A stretch of DNA of 64,000 nucleotides from Kutzneria chonburiensis (lineage in GTDB: Bacteria > Actinomycetota > Actinomycetes > Mycobacteriales > Pseudonocardiaceae): positions 992,001 through 1,056,000 of the forward strand of contig NZ_CP097263.1 in assembly GCF_028622115.1 (NCBI RefSeq). The letters run 5' to 3'. Below the pieces are notes generated by a model, which was not told the DNA's origin, did not search any database, and saw nothing but the letters and a program-made list of their open reading frames with translations. Below, in pieces: positions 18,151-26,489 of the stretch. Position numbers and translations under genes: made by a program. The first letter of the stretch is position 1. Every line of letters begins with the position of its first letter.

Positions 18151-18911
18151 TGTCGCTGGTCCGCAAACTGGCCGGGCTGGTCGGCTTCCTGCTCGTGTGG
18201 GAGGCCGCCGCCCGGCTGGGGCTCGTCGACACCCGCGTGCTGCCGCCGCCGTCGGAAGTGTTGGTGCGCTTCGCTTTGCTCGGCACCGAGCCGCGTTTCG
18301 TGGCCGGCGCCATCTCCACCGTGCTGTCGTGGTTCATCGCCCTGCTGTGCGCCACGGTCGTCGGTGTCGCGTCGGGGCTGCTGCTGGGTTCCGTGCCGCT
18401 GGTGCGGTTGATCAGCACGCCCATCGTCGAGTTCCTCCGGCCGCTGCCGGCCGTGGCGTTGATCCCGTTGGCCATCGCCCTGTTCGGCACCGACGCCCAG
18501 ACCAAGATCACCCTGGCCGCGTTCGCCGCCACCTGGCCGATTCTGCTCAACACCAGCTACGCCTTGGGCGAGGTCGATCCCCGGTTGCTGGAGACCGCCC
18601 GGTGTTTCCGGGTCAGCCGCTGGCGTCGTCTCACCGGCGTCACGCTGCCCAGCATCGGGCCGTTCGTCGTCACCGGTATTCGCATCTCCGCGTCCATCAC
18701 GCTCATCGCCATCGTCGGCACCGAGTTCCTCGCCGGCGGCAGCATCGGCCTCGGTCAGTACGCATTCCTCCAGGGCACCAGCGGCGGCCGAATGGACGTG
18801 GTGTTGGCCGCCACCGTCTTCGCCGGCCTGTTCGGCTGTGTCGTGAACGCCGGTTTCCTGGCCGTGCAAAGGCGTTGGGTGTCGTGGGGCAGTGGCGAGG
18901 TGGCCGCGTGA
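18150..18911 (+). CDS. ABC importer permease 1 (SsuC/ThiX-like)
   Basis: A 253-residue BPD-type permease with about six membrane helices and the EAA-like coupling loop LLETARCFRVSRWRRLTGVTLPSIGPF, which docks to the ATPase. Its ATG overlaps the stop of the binding-protein gene by one base (TGATG), indicating translational coupling. It shares architecture with permease 2, so the transporter probably uses a heterodimeric membrane part, unlike the single-permease SsuABC systems. Confidence 0.92.
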   Translation: MSLVRKLAGLVGFLLVWEAAARLGLVDTRVLPPPSEVLVRFALLGTEPRFVAGAISTVLSWFIALLCATVVGVASGLLLGSVPLVRLISTPIVEFLRPLPAVALIPLAIALFGTDAQTKITLAAFAATWPILLNTSYALGEVDPRLLETARCFRVSRWRRLTGVTLPSIGPFVVTGIRISASITLIAIVGTEFLAGGSIGLGQYAFLQGTSGGRMDVVLAATVFAGLFGCVVNAGFLAVQRRWVSWGSGEVAA

Positions 18912-19645
18912 ACGGGTGGATCCGGGCCGGCGTTCTCTGCTGCGCCCTGCTCGTCTGGCAATTGGTCGCCGTCGAGGTCGGCAATCCCTACTTTCCGCCA
19001 CCGTTGCGAATCGCCGAGGCAGCCGTTCGGCTGTGGCCGTCGCAGCATTTCGGGGCCGATGTGCTACCCAGTCTGCTGCGAGTGCTCGGCGGTTGGGCGG
19101 CGGCGTCGGTGTCGGGCATCGCGATCGGCGTGCTGCTGGGCCGTTCCCGGACCGTGGCCGACTACTTCGAGTTCGTGTTCACGTTCCTGCGGACCCTGCC
19201 GCCGCCGCTGCTGGTGCCGGTGTTCATGCTGATCTTCGGCATCAGCACCGAGATGGAGGTGGCGACCATCGTGTTCGGCGCGGTGTGGCCGGTGCTGCTC
19301 AACTCGGTCGACGGCGCCCGGTCGGTCGATCCCGTGATGGCCGACACCGCCCGGGTGTTCCGGCTTTCCCGGTCCCGCTGGCTGTTCGGCGTGGTGCTGC
19401 CGGCGGCCGGTCCGAAGATCTTCGCCGGGCTGCGGGTCAGCCTGTCCATCGCGTTGATCCTGATGGTCATCTCCGAAGTCGTCGGGGCCACCTCCGGAAT
19501 CGGCTACCAGCTCGGCACCGCGCAGGGGGCGTCCGACCTGCCCGGGATGTGGTCGTGGATCGCGTTGATCAGCCTGCTCGGCTATCTACTCAACAGGGGG
19601 TTGCTCGCCGTGGAGCACAGGGCGCTGGCGTGGAGCCGGCCGTGA
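18908..19645 (+). CDS. ABC importer permease 2 (SsuC/ThiX-like)
   Basis: A 245-residue BPD-type permease, about six helices, with the coupling loop VMADTARVFRLSRSRWLFGVVLPAAGPKIFAGL. The GTG start overlaps the stop of permease 1 by 4 bases (GTGA). It starts with a hydrophobic stretch (AGVLCCALLVWQLVAV) that acts as the first helix. Two consecutive SsuC-like permeases suggest duplication and divergence for an asymmetric channel. Confidence 0.92.
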   Translation: MNGWIRAGVLCCALLVWQLVAVEVGNPYFPPPLRIAEAAVRLWPSQHFGADVLPSLLRVLGGWAAASVSGIAIGVLLGRSRTVADYFEFVFTFLRTLPPPLLVPVFMLIFGISTEMEVATIVFGAVWPVLLNSVDGARSVDPVMADTARVFRLSRSRWLFGVVLPAAGPKIFAGLRVSLSIALILMVISEVVGATSGIGYQLGTAQGASDLPGMWSWIALISLLGYLLNRGLLAVEHRALAWSRP

Positions 19646-20391
19646 GCATGTTGGCGGTGGCCGGGCTCGGCCACACCTACGGTGCCGTCGATGCCGTGTC
19701 GGACGTGTCGTTCGCCATCGAGCCGGGGGAGCTGGTCTGCATCGTCGGGCCGTCCGGCTGCGGCAAGTCCACCTTGCTGCGCTGCATCGCCGGCCTGGTG
19801 CCGGCCTCTCGGGGCGACGTCTTCCTGCACGGCGACCGTGTTTCCGGCGTTCCGTCGGATCTCGCCGTCGTCTTCCAGGACTACAGCCGTTCTCTGCTGC
19901 CGTGGAAGACCGTTTCCGCCAACGTCGAGTTCCCGTTGCGCGACCGTGGTCTGTCCACTGTGGAACGCCGTTCCCGCGTCGAGGAGGCCCTCGAGTGGGT
20001 CGGCCTTTCCGCGGCTGCCGGCAAGCACCCGCACGAGCTCTCCGGCGGTATGCAGCAACGGGTTTCCATCGCCCGGGCCCTGGCCTACCGTCCGGCCCTG
20101 ATGCTCATGGACGAGCCTTTCGCCTCCGTCGACGCCCAGACCCGGGCCGACCTGGAGGACCTGGTCCTCAAGGTGCGCCGGGAGGCCGGGATGACCGTTC
20201 TCGTTGTCACCCATGACATCGACGAGAGCGTGTACCTGGCCGACCGGGTTCTGGTCCTGTCGCCGTCGCCCGCTACCGTCGTCGAGACCTTGAAGGTGGA
20301 TCTGCCTTCGCCTCGTGACCAGATCACTACTCGGGGGAGTGACTCTTTCGTGCGACTGCGCACCGAGATCGCCCGCCTCATCCGGCGGTAG
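19642..20391 (+). CDS. ABC importer ATPase (SsuB/TauB-like)
   Basis: A 249-residue nucleotide-binding subunit with Walker A GPSGCGKSTLLR, Q-loop VFQDYSRSLLPW, signature LSGGMQQRVSIARAL, Walker B LMLMDEPFASVD and H-loop VVTHDIDE, all intact. The GTG at 19642 overlaps the permease 2 stop by 4 bases; an in-frame GTG at 19630 and ATG at 19648 are alternatives. It energises uptake for the two permeases. Confidence 0.94.
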   Translation: MSMLAVAGLGHTYGAVDAVSDVSFAIEPGELVCIVGPSGCGKSTLLRCIAGLVPASRGDVFLHGDRVSGVPSDLAVVFQDYSRSLLPWKTVSANVEFPLRDRGLSTVERRSRVEEALEWVGLSAAAGKHPHELSGGMQQRVSIARALAYRPALMLMDEPFASVDAQTRADLEDLVLKVRREAGMTVLVVTHDIDESVYLADRVLVLSPSPATVVETLKVDLPSPRDQITTRGSDSFVRLRTEIARLIRR

Positions 20392-20395
20392 CCGC

Positions 20396-21208
20396 GTGGA
20401 ACTCTTCGACATCGCCGCCGAGTTGCTGCCCGGCGTCAGCCTCTCGTCGGCTTTCGTCGCCACCGACGGCAATGTCCATGACGTGCTGCTCATCCCCGGC
20501 GTCGCCGCCGTCCGTGTCAGCAAGCGCCCTTTGGCCGCTTCTCTCATGCCCCGCCGCGTCGAGGTCCTTCACCAGCTCGCTTCTTCTGGCCTCCCTTTCC
20601 AGATCCCCGAGCCCCTCACCCCCGTCACCCTTTTCGACTCCCGCGCCGCCGTTGCCGTCTCGTGGGTCGACGGCACTGCACTCCCCGAAGGTCAGGGCTC
20701 CCCGTCCCAGCTCGCCGAGGTCCTCGACGCCGTCCGCTCCGTGGAGTTGACCCCATCCCTGTTGGCCGTCCTCGACGACCGCCCCGCCGGCCCTTCGTGG
20801 TCCACCGTCATCGAGTCCGCCGTGTTGCCTCTGCTCCCTCCCCGTTGGCAGCCCGAGGTCCGCCGCCGTCTGGACGCCGCGCTCGCTCTGCCTCCCGTCC
20901 CCGACGCCTTGGTCCATGGAGACCTCGGCGGTTCCAACGTCCACTACTCGTCCGACGGCAAGCTCCTCGGCATCCTCGATTGGGACCTCGCCATGCCCGG
21001 CGACCCCGCCATCGACGCCGCCCTCATGGCGTGGCACGGTTGGGACACCGTCCGCCGCTCCGTTTCCGCCGACACCTACCAGCGGGCCCGCACGTGGGAT
21101 TCCCTCCTCGGCGTCGGCCACCTCGTCGCGTGCATGAACGGCCGGGCCATGACCAACCCCGACGGCTTCGTCCAGGCCGTAGTTCCCTGGCTGGAACAGA
21201 ACGCCTGA
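20396..21208 (+). CDS. Aminoglycoside phosphotransferase-fold small-molecule kinase
   Basis: A 270-residue APH/choline-kinase-fold protein. The Brenner-type catalytic motif VHGDLGGSNVHY (catalytic Asp, then Asn) and the metal-binding ILDWDLAMPGDPAID are intact. GTG stands 4 bases after the ATPase stop, so it belongs to the importer operon. A kinase that follows an importer often traps the imported molecule by phosphorylation. Thiamine kinase is an APH-fold enzyme and ThiXYZ-like importers carry thiamine precursors, so vitamin-precursor salvage is one possibility, but no TPP riboswitch is present. Antibiotic resistance is less likely. Confidence 0.85.
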   Translation: MELFDIAAELLPGVSLSSAFVATDGNVHDVLLIPGVAAVRVSKRPLAASLMPRRVEVLHQLASSGLPFQIPEPLTPVTLFDSRAAVAVSWVDGTALPEGQGSPSQLAEVLDAVRSVELTPSLLAVLDDRPAGPSWSTVIESAVLPLLPPRWQPEVRRRLDAALALPPVPDALVHGDLGGSNVHYSSDGKLLGILDWDLAMPGDPAIDAALMAWHGWDTVRRSVSADTYQRARTWDSLLGVGHLVACMNGRAMTNPDGFVQAVVPWLEQNA

Positions 21209-21251
21209 CGATGAGTCAACCGCGCGGCGCGGGCGCCCGACGCAACCACCG

Positions 21252-24098
21252 CTAGTCCACAGTGGACACGGGATGGTGTGCGGCCTCCCGGGCGATCTCG
21301 CTGCGGGAATGGGCGGCGAGCTTGACCAGGATGTGGGAGACGTGGGTCTGCACGGTCCGCCGGGACAAGAACAACGCGGCGGCGATGTCGGGGTTGGAGC
21401 GGCCCTGGGCGACGAGGTGGGCTACCCGGAGCTCGGTGGGGGTCAGGCTCTCCCAACCGGTGGTGGGACGGGCCCGGCGACCACGCTGACCCCGCCGGAC
21501 GCCGTAAGGACGGGTACGGGCGTCGGCCCGGCGGATGTCCCAATCGGCCCGGAGCTCGGTGTAGACCTCGATGGCCTCTGACAACGAAGCCCGAGCCCGG
21601 ACGAGGTCGTTGGCCTCGCCGAACAATACGGAAGCGTCCTCCAAGGAGTTGGCCAACTCGAGGCGCCGGCCGGCGGAGCGGTAGTGCTCGGCGGCGGTGA
21701 GCAGGCGCAACGGATCACGCTCCAACAAACCCTGGCAACGAGCGGCGGCGGCGTCCTTGACGGGCATGGGGGCCTCGTCGGCCTCGGCCTGGCACTGCTG
21801 CGTGGCCGACAGGGCGGTCTCCCGGTCGCCGGCGGCGAGGGCCAAGCGGGTCAGCTCGGGGAGACACATATATCTGACATTCATCTCCAGGCCGGTGACG
21901 GGCGACAGCAACACCGGGGCCAGCTCGGCGACGGCCTGCGCCGGCAGACCGTCCCGCTCGCACGCCAAGGCCCGGGCCAACAAGACGTAGCCGGCGTTGC
22001 GCCGGTCGTCGGCGATGGCCAACGGCTCGGTCCGCACGGCCTTGAGGTGCACGGCGGCGGTGGTGCGGTCGTCCCGATGCCCGGCGATCAACGCCAACAG
22101 GCCGTGCAGGGTCAAGAACGAATAGCGCCCCTCGCTCAGCTCGGGGATGGACTCCAGCTCGCTCAGCGCGTCGTCCCACCGGCCCTGCAAGAAGTAGTGC
22201 GCGGCCATCATCACGTGCACCTGCGTGAAACGCGCCGCCCCGGCCTGCTCGGCCAACCCGCGCACGAGGGTGATCCGCTCGTCGATGCCGGCGGTCTCGT
22301 CCAGGTTGACGTCGGCCACGATCCGGTTGCACAACAACAGCAGCCGCAGGTCCAGGTGCTCACGGTCATCCCCGAGCACGGTCAGCGCCTGGTCGATCAG
22401 CTCTCGGTTGCCGCGCTCGTCGCCGACGAAACTGCGGTCGAGGGACATCACGTGCAGCCCCATGCCCACGGCGAACCGGTCGGGCGCGGCCTGCCCGGCC
22501 TCGATGGCCTCAGCAGCCGTGACCAGAGCAGTGGCGTCCAGGTCCACGGCCTGCACGAGGGCGGTCAACGACAGCAGCCGCGCCCGCCACCCGGCGGCCA
22601 ACGGCGCGGAAAGCCCCTGCGCCAACACTTCCAGCGCCTCGGCGGAGTGCCCCGTACGCAACGAGGTGTACGCCAGGACCCAACTCATCTCGGCGACCCG
22701 GTCGGGATCGGACGTACGGCTCAGCACCTGCCGGGCCTGCTGCGAGGCATCGGCGTTACGCCCCATGCCGGCCAACGACGTGGCCAGCCAGCTGGCGAAC
22801 ACGTCACGCCGCCGGTCGTCCGAACCGACCTGGTCGATGGCCCGCCGCAACAGCTCGATCGCGGTCTGCGGGGCCCGGTGGGTCAGGATCGGGGCGGCCC
22901 CGGCCAACCAGTCGAGGAACCACTCGTCCTCGCTGCCGGCGGCCGGCAGCAGCTGCTCGGCGACCTGCGAGATCGGCGCGCCGGAATCGGCCAGCGCCCG
23001 CGCGGCCTCCCGGTGCAAAGCGGTGCGCACGGCCACCGGCGTGCCGTCGTACAAGGCCTGCCGGATCAACGGATACCGGAACGCCAGGTGCTGCCCGGCC
23101 TCGGTGATCACGCCGGCGCCGACGGCCTCGGCCAGCAGCAGCGCCAGCTCGGACGCCGGCATCCGGGCCACCACGGCCAGGTCGTGCACGGCGAACTCGG
23201 CGCCGAGCAGCGAAGCCGCCCGCAGTGCCTCGGTGGTCTCGTCGGACAGGAAGCCCAGCCGATCGGCGACGGCGGCGGCCAGCGACGCCGGCGCACTCCA
23301 GCCGACGGCCCGCCCGGCCAGCTCGGCGACCCGCCCGGTGACGCGCACGGCGTTCTCCCGCAGCAGCGCATCGACCAGCTCGGTCAGGTAGCCGGGGTTG
23401 CCGGCGGCCCGTTCGGCCAAACGAGTGAGCTCGGGCCCGACCTCACGCCCACCGGTGCGTACGGCGATCAGCTCGGCGACCTCGTCCGCGGCCAGCGGCC
23501 GCAGCGCCAGCGGCACACCGCCGCGAGCGGTGGAACTCCGGCGCAGCTGATCCAGTTCCACCCGCCGCGGCACCGGCCGGTACGCCCCGACCAGCAGTAA
23601 AGGGAGCTGCTCGGTGGCACGGGTGAGCCGGTGCCACACCTGAAGGCTGGCGGTGTCGGCCCACTGGAGGTCGTCCAGCACCATCAACACGGGCTTGGCC
23701 TCGCAGGCCCGGTCGACCAGGGCCAGCAGCTGCTCGGCCGCACCCAGCACGGCATCGCCGGTGCCGGTCACGCCGGGGGAGTGCTCCTGCCGCAGCAGCC
23801 GGATGATGTCGGCCCGCCACGGGTCCTCGGCCCGCCCGATCACGTCAAGGCAGTCCAGCACGGCGCGCAGCGGGAACGGCTGGCCGAGCTCGTCGGCGGC
23901 CGCCCAGAACACCTCGCAGCCCAGGTCACGAGCGGTGCGCAGACCGGCCGCCAGCAGCGCCGACTTGCCGATGCCGGGATCGCCCTCGACCAGCACGGAC
24001 TGGCCCCGGCCGGCGACCACCTCACGCAGCAGCCGACCGAGCAGGGCGACGTCGGCGTGCCGACCCACGAAGGTCTCCGTCGCCGCGGTTGGCCCCAT
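21252..24098 (-). CDS. LAL-type LuxR-family regulator with AAA/NTPase domain
   Basis: A 948-residue large ATP-binding LuxR regulator. FVGRHADVALLGRLL leads into Walker A (VEGDPGIGKSALL) and Walker B (VLMVLDDLQWAD); the middle is a TPR-like helical region; residues from about 880 form the LuxR helix-turn-helix (LTPTELRVAHLVAQGRSNPDIAAALFLSRRTVQTHVSHILVKL, in two helices). LALs control sugar use or antibiotic clusters. The ATG at 24098 is chosen close to the conserved VGR start; an in-frame GTG at 24143 would add 15 residues. It converges on the APH kinase gene. Its target is unknown. Confidence 0.92.
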   Translation of the reverse strand: MGPTAATETFVGRHADVALLGRLLREVVAGRGQSVLVEGDPGIGKSALLAAGLRTARDLGCEVFWAAADELGQPFPLRAVLDCLDVIGRAEDPWRADIIRLLRQEHSPGVTGTGDAVLGAAEQLLALVDRACEAKPVLMVLDDLQWADTASLQVWHRLTRATEQLPLLLVGAYRPVPRRVELDQLRRSSTARGGVPLALRPLAADEVAELIAVRTGGREVGPELTRLAERAAGNPGYLTELVDALLRENAVRVTGRVAELAGRAVGWSAPASLAAAVADRLGFLSDETTEALRAASLLGAEFAVHDLAVVARMPASELALLLAEAVGAGVITEAGQHLAFRYPLIRQALYDGTPVAVRTALHREAARALADSGAPISQVAEQLLPAAGSEDEWFLDWLAGAAPILTHRAPQTAIELLRRAIDQVGSDDRRRDVFASWLATSLAGMGRNADASQQARQVLSRTSDPDRVAEMSWVLAYTSLRTGHSAEALEVLAQGLSAPLAAGWRARLLSLTALVQAVDLDATALVTAAEAIEAGQAAPDRFAVGMGLHVMSLDRSFVGDERGNRELIDQALTVLGDDREHLDLRLLLLCNRIVADVNLDETAGIDERITLVRGLAEQAGAARFTQVHVMMAAHYFLQGRWDDALSELESIPELSEGRYSFLTLHGLLALIAGHRDDRTTAAVHLKAVRTEPLAIADDRRNAGYVLLARALACERDGLPAQAVAELAPVLLSPVTGLEMNVRYMCLPELTRLALAAGDRETALSATQQCQAEADEAPMPVKDAAAARCQGLLERDPLRLLTAAEHYRSAGRRLELANSLEDASVLFGEANDLVRARASLSEAIEVYTELRADWDIRRADARTRPYGVRRGQRGRRARPTTGWESLTPTELRVAHLVAQGRSNPDIAAALFLSRRTVQTHVSHILVKLAAHSRSEIAREAAHHPVSTVD

Positions 24099-24365
24099 GC
24101 TGTGAGGGTAGACGGATCTTGAGGCGCGTCGCTCGTCTACCACCCGTACGTCCGTGCCTCACCGGTTCGTGTGCGGAGCGTGGTGGCGAACGGTGGTGAA
24201 CCGAGTGGCGGTTGCTCTGCGTCATGACACGAGAGAGTGGCGGTCACAATTCTCCGCCGGATGGCGGATGTCCTTGACTGTCCATGCGCGGATGGTAATC
24301 GTTGTGGCGGCTGCCACACCTCAACAGAGCAGTTGAGGGGCGAACTCGGAAGGCGGTGAGCACGG

Positions 24366-24560
24366 ATGGTGCTCTCGGTACAGCACCCCGATGCCACTCC
24401 CAGCGGCGAGCGCGGTCTTGAGGCCCTGCTCGACTCGTACCACCACGTTGCCGCGGATGTGCTGAACGCGCACGTCCGGGCCGGGGAGCACTGCACGGAC
24501 TGCGGTCAGGTCTGGCCCTGCGAGCCGGTCAACTCGGCGGCATTCGCCCTCGACCTCTAG
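24366..24560 (+). CDS. Small Cys-rich hypothetical protein
   Basis: A 64-residue protein with a helical start (GERGLEALLDSYHHVAADVLNAHVRAGEHC) and a CxxC-x5-C cluster (CTDCGQVWPC), a possible single-metal or redox site. Codon use favours G/C at third positions as in neighbouring genes, and a GGCGGTGAG stretch precedes the ATG. A possible -35 (TTGACT, 24274) and two small hairpins (24303-24318 and 24319-24338) lie in its leader. Function unknown; similar short Cys-bearing proteins are common in actinomycetes. Confidence 0.6.
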   Translation: MVLSVQHPDATPSGERGLEALLDSYHHVAADVLNAHVRAGEHCTDCGQVWPCEPVNSAAFALDL

Positions 24561-24656
24561 GCCGCCACCGGCACTGGGGGAGTACGGGTCACCTTGGGAG
24601 GGGTTGGCCCGGAGGTTGCGCCGGACGGCGCAGCACAGGGGGACGCATCGGCTGTT

Positions 24657-24688
24657 GACGGCCGCGCCGGAACACCGGCGCGGCCGTC
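24657..24688 (+). terminator. Hairpin terminator after the small Cys-rich gene
   Basis: A perfect 14-bp stem (24657-24670 with 24675-24688) closes a 4-base loop (AACA), about 100 bases after the 24366-24560 gene. It isolates that gene from the GntR regulator that follows. The rest of 24561-24838 shows nothing else convincing. Confidence 0.75.
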
Positions 24689-24838
24689 GCCATACGTGGG
24701 CCCGGAGAAGCACGTCACACCCACCTGGACCATTCGTGCACACTTTCGGTACCTGGTGGTCATACGCACGCAGCCAACCAGTGGGAACATCCGGTCTTCG
24801 CTACCGCCGCACCCTGGCCTGGCCGTAGCGTCGCTGCC

Positions 24839-25918
24839 GTGGGCACGGGCATTTCGCTGCAACCGATCTGGTGGGTCGAGCAGAACGAGACCGAACTGGC
24901 GATCCAGGTGACGCACCCGGAGGGCGCGCGGTTCGCCGACCGGGCGGTCAGCGAGGTCGGCGCGGAGGTCAAGGTCGAGCTGGCGACCCTGGCCGACGCC
25001 GGCGGCTCGACCAGGATCGACGCGGCGCTGTCGACGTTACGGGTCCGGCTGCGTGAACCCATGGCCGACCGGCGGCTGGTCATGCTGGTCGACGGCGAGC
25101 CGATCACCGCGGCCCGGGTCACCCCGACCATCCAGACCCTGTCCAGCGACCCGGCCGACCCGGCCCGGCACCGCGCCGGCGAGCCGGTGCGCGCCGGCAT
25201 CCCCGAGGACGGGCGGGTGCCGCGCTACTACGCGGTCAAGACGCAACTGCTGGAGCTGACCGGCAAGCTCGGCGAGGGCGCGGTGCTGCCGTCCGAACGT
25301 GAGCTGGCCGAACGTTTCGGCGTGGCCCGGATGACGCTGCGCCAGGCCGTCTCCGAGCTGGTGCTGGAGGGCAAGCTGCAACGCCGGCACGGCAGCGGCA
25401 CCTATATCATGCCGCCCAAGCTGGTGCAGCCGTTGTCGCTGGTCAGCCTGTCCGAGGGCATCCGCCGCCAGGGCGCGACGCCCAGCCGCAAGCTGGTCAC
25501 GCTCGAGCATCTGCCGGCCGATCCCACACTGGCCGCCGATCTCAACATCGAACCCGGCGACCTGGTGCTGCACATCGAGCGCACGGTCGAGGCCACCGGC
25601 CAGCACGTCGGCCTGGAGTCGACCTACCTGGCCGCGGCCCGCTTCCCGTCGCTGCTCGACGTGTTCGACCCGGCCACCTCGCTGCACAGCTGCCTGGCCA
25701 ACCGGCTGGGCGTGGTGTTCGCCGAGGCCGAGGAGCGGGTGGAGACGGTGCTGGCCACGCCGCGCGAGGCCAAGCTGATCGGCACCAACCCGGCCCTGCC
25801 GATGCTGCTGCTGCACCGGCGCTCGCTCGACCCGGACGGGGTGCCGATCGAGCGGGTCCGGTCGCTGTTCCGCGGCGACCGGTTCAGCTTCAGCACCCGG
25901 TTGCGGCCGGAGGACTGA
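24839..25918 (+). CDS. GntR/HutC-family regulator with unusual N-terminal extension
   Basis: A 359-residue protein. Residues from about 127 form a standard HutC/DasR-type regulator: winged helix (YYAVKTQLLELTGKLGEG, LPSERELAERFGVARMTLRQAV, GSGTYI) and a UTRA effector domain. Residues 1-95 are an extra domain that I do not recognise (ISLQPIWWVEQNETELAIQV, then KVELATLADAGGSTRIDAAL), joined by a Pro/Ala-rich linker. Codon use there is as GC3-rich as in the rest, so it is truly coded. No ribosome site precedes the GTG; TAGCGT at 24826-24831 is placed for a leaderless transcript. Target unknown. Confidence 0.85.
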   Translation: MGTGISLQPIWWVEQNETELAIQVTHPEGARFADRAVSEVGAEVKVELATLADAGGSTRIDAALSTLRVRLREPMADRRLVMLVDGEPITAARVTPTIQTLSSDPADPARHRAGEPVRAGIPEDGRVPRYYAVKTQLLELTGKLGEGAVLPSERELAERFGVARMTLRQAVSELVLEGKLQRRHGSGTYIMPPKLVQPLSLVSLSEGIRRQGATPSRKLVTLEHLPADPTLAADLNIEPGDLVLHIERTVEATGQHVGLESTYLAAARFPSLLDVFDPATSLHSCLANRLGVVFAEAEERVETVLATPREAKLIGTNPALPMLLLHRRSLDPDGVPIERVRSLFRGDRFSFSTRLRPED

Positions 25919-26348
25919 TTCACGTCGCCGGCATTTCACCCTGCTGGGCGTCTCAATTCGGCATGACCGGATGACGATGTTTACGGATCGTCTCCGGCGG
26001 GTAAGGGCCGGCCGTGCCCATTACGGTGGTCGGTTGCGGCCCGGTTCGTCCTGACGGCGGTTTCCGGCTCAGGGCTGCCCGTGGATCCGACGATCGATGC
26101 GTCCGCCGACCCGATCGGGTAATTCCCGTGCGGCCGGACCGCACCGGCTGGCCCGGGCGGGGCCGGCCGTATCATCGTGGCGGCGAGGCTGTCGACGGTT
26201 GCGCCGGCAGATTGTAGAAACCGGCGGTGAATGCCGCGTGAAAGCCGGGGCACGCCCTTGTGACCGTCGGTGTGAACGTATCCGTGAACCCGCGGCCGGA
26301 CATGGTGAGGTCCTGCACGGCGGCATGTCAAGCTCGCTTGTGAAGCGA

Positions 26349-26362
26349 GTGATGTAGATCAC
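26349..26362 (+). promoter_or_regulatory. CRP/FNR-family-like binding site
   Basis: GTGA-TGTAGA-TCAC is a perfect match to the core GTGA-N6-TCAC of CRP-type operators. It lies 41 bases before the TATACT box at 26404-26409 and 127 bases before the HAD-Dit1/PvcA start, a position suited to activation. Confidence 0.5.
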
Positions 26363-26403
26363 GTAACACCCGAAAGAGGCGCTCCACGCCGACCGGTTCT
26401 CGA

Positions 26404-26409
26404 TATACT
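26404..26409 (+). promoter_or_regulatory. -10 promoter element of the HAD-Dit1/PvcA gene
   Basis: TATACT in the run CGATATACTCG, 80 bases before the start codon, is the best -10 hexamer in this GC-rich gap. No good -35 sits 17 bases upstream (GCTCCA), as expected for an activator-dependent promoter next to the CRP-like site. Confidence 0.5.
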
Positions 26410-26489
26410 CGACCCCAGTGCCGCGAATTCCGGGGACCAAGAACCGCGGCTGAATATGTGGAGAGCCACGTGTTCGTTAGGGCCCTGGT

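Larger units (their letters stand above)
25919..26489. other. 571-bp intergenic region with regulatory features, no gene seen
   Basis: The short reading frames here, mainly antisense, lack ribosome sites and family resemblance. The right end holds a small hairpin (CTCGCTT-GTG-AAGCGAG, 26333-26349), a CRP-like palindrome and a TATACT -10 box, all pointing at the HAD-Dit1/PvcA gene. Confidence 0.6.

Noticed and set aside
20396-21208. Antibiotic-resistance aminoglycoside phosphotransferase
   Set aside because: Embedded in a nutrient-importer operon; fold membership alone does not support resistance.
21252-24098. LAL protein as an NLR-type partner for the amyloid-motif protein
   Set aside because: Its N- and C-termini show no VxQAGxIxG motif; it has a standard LuxR tail.
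25981-26440. Two minus-strand frames of about 116-123 codons before the HAD-Dit1/PvcA gene
   Set aside because: Poor codon bias, no ribosome site, and they run across the likely promoter.
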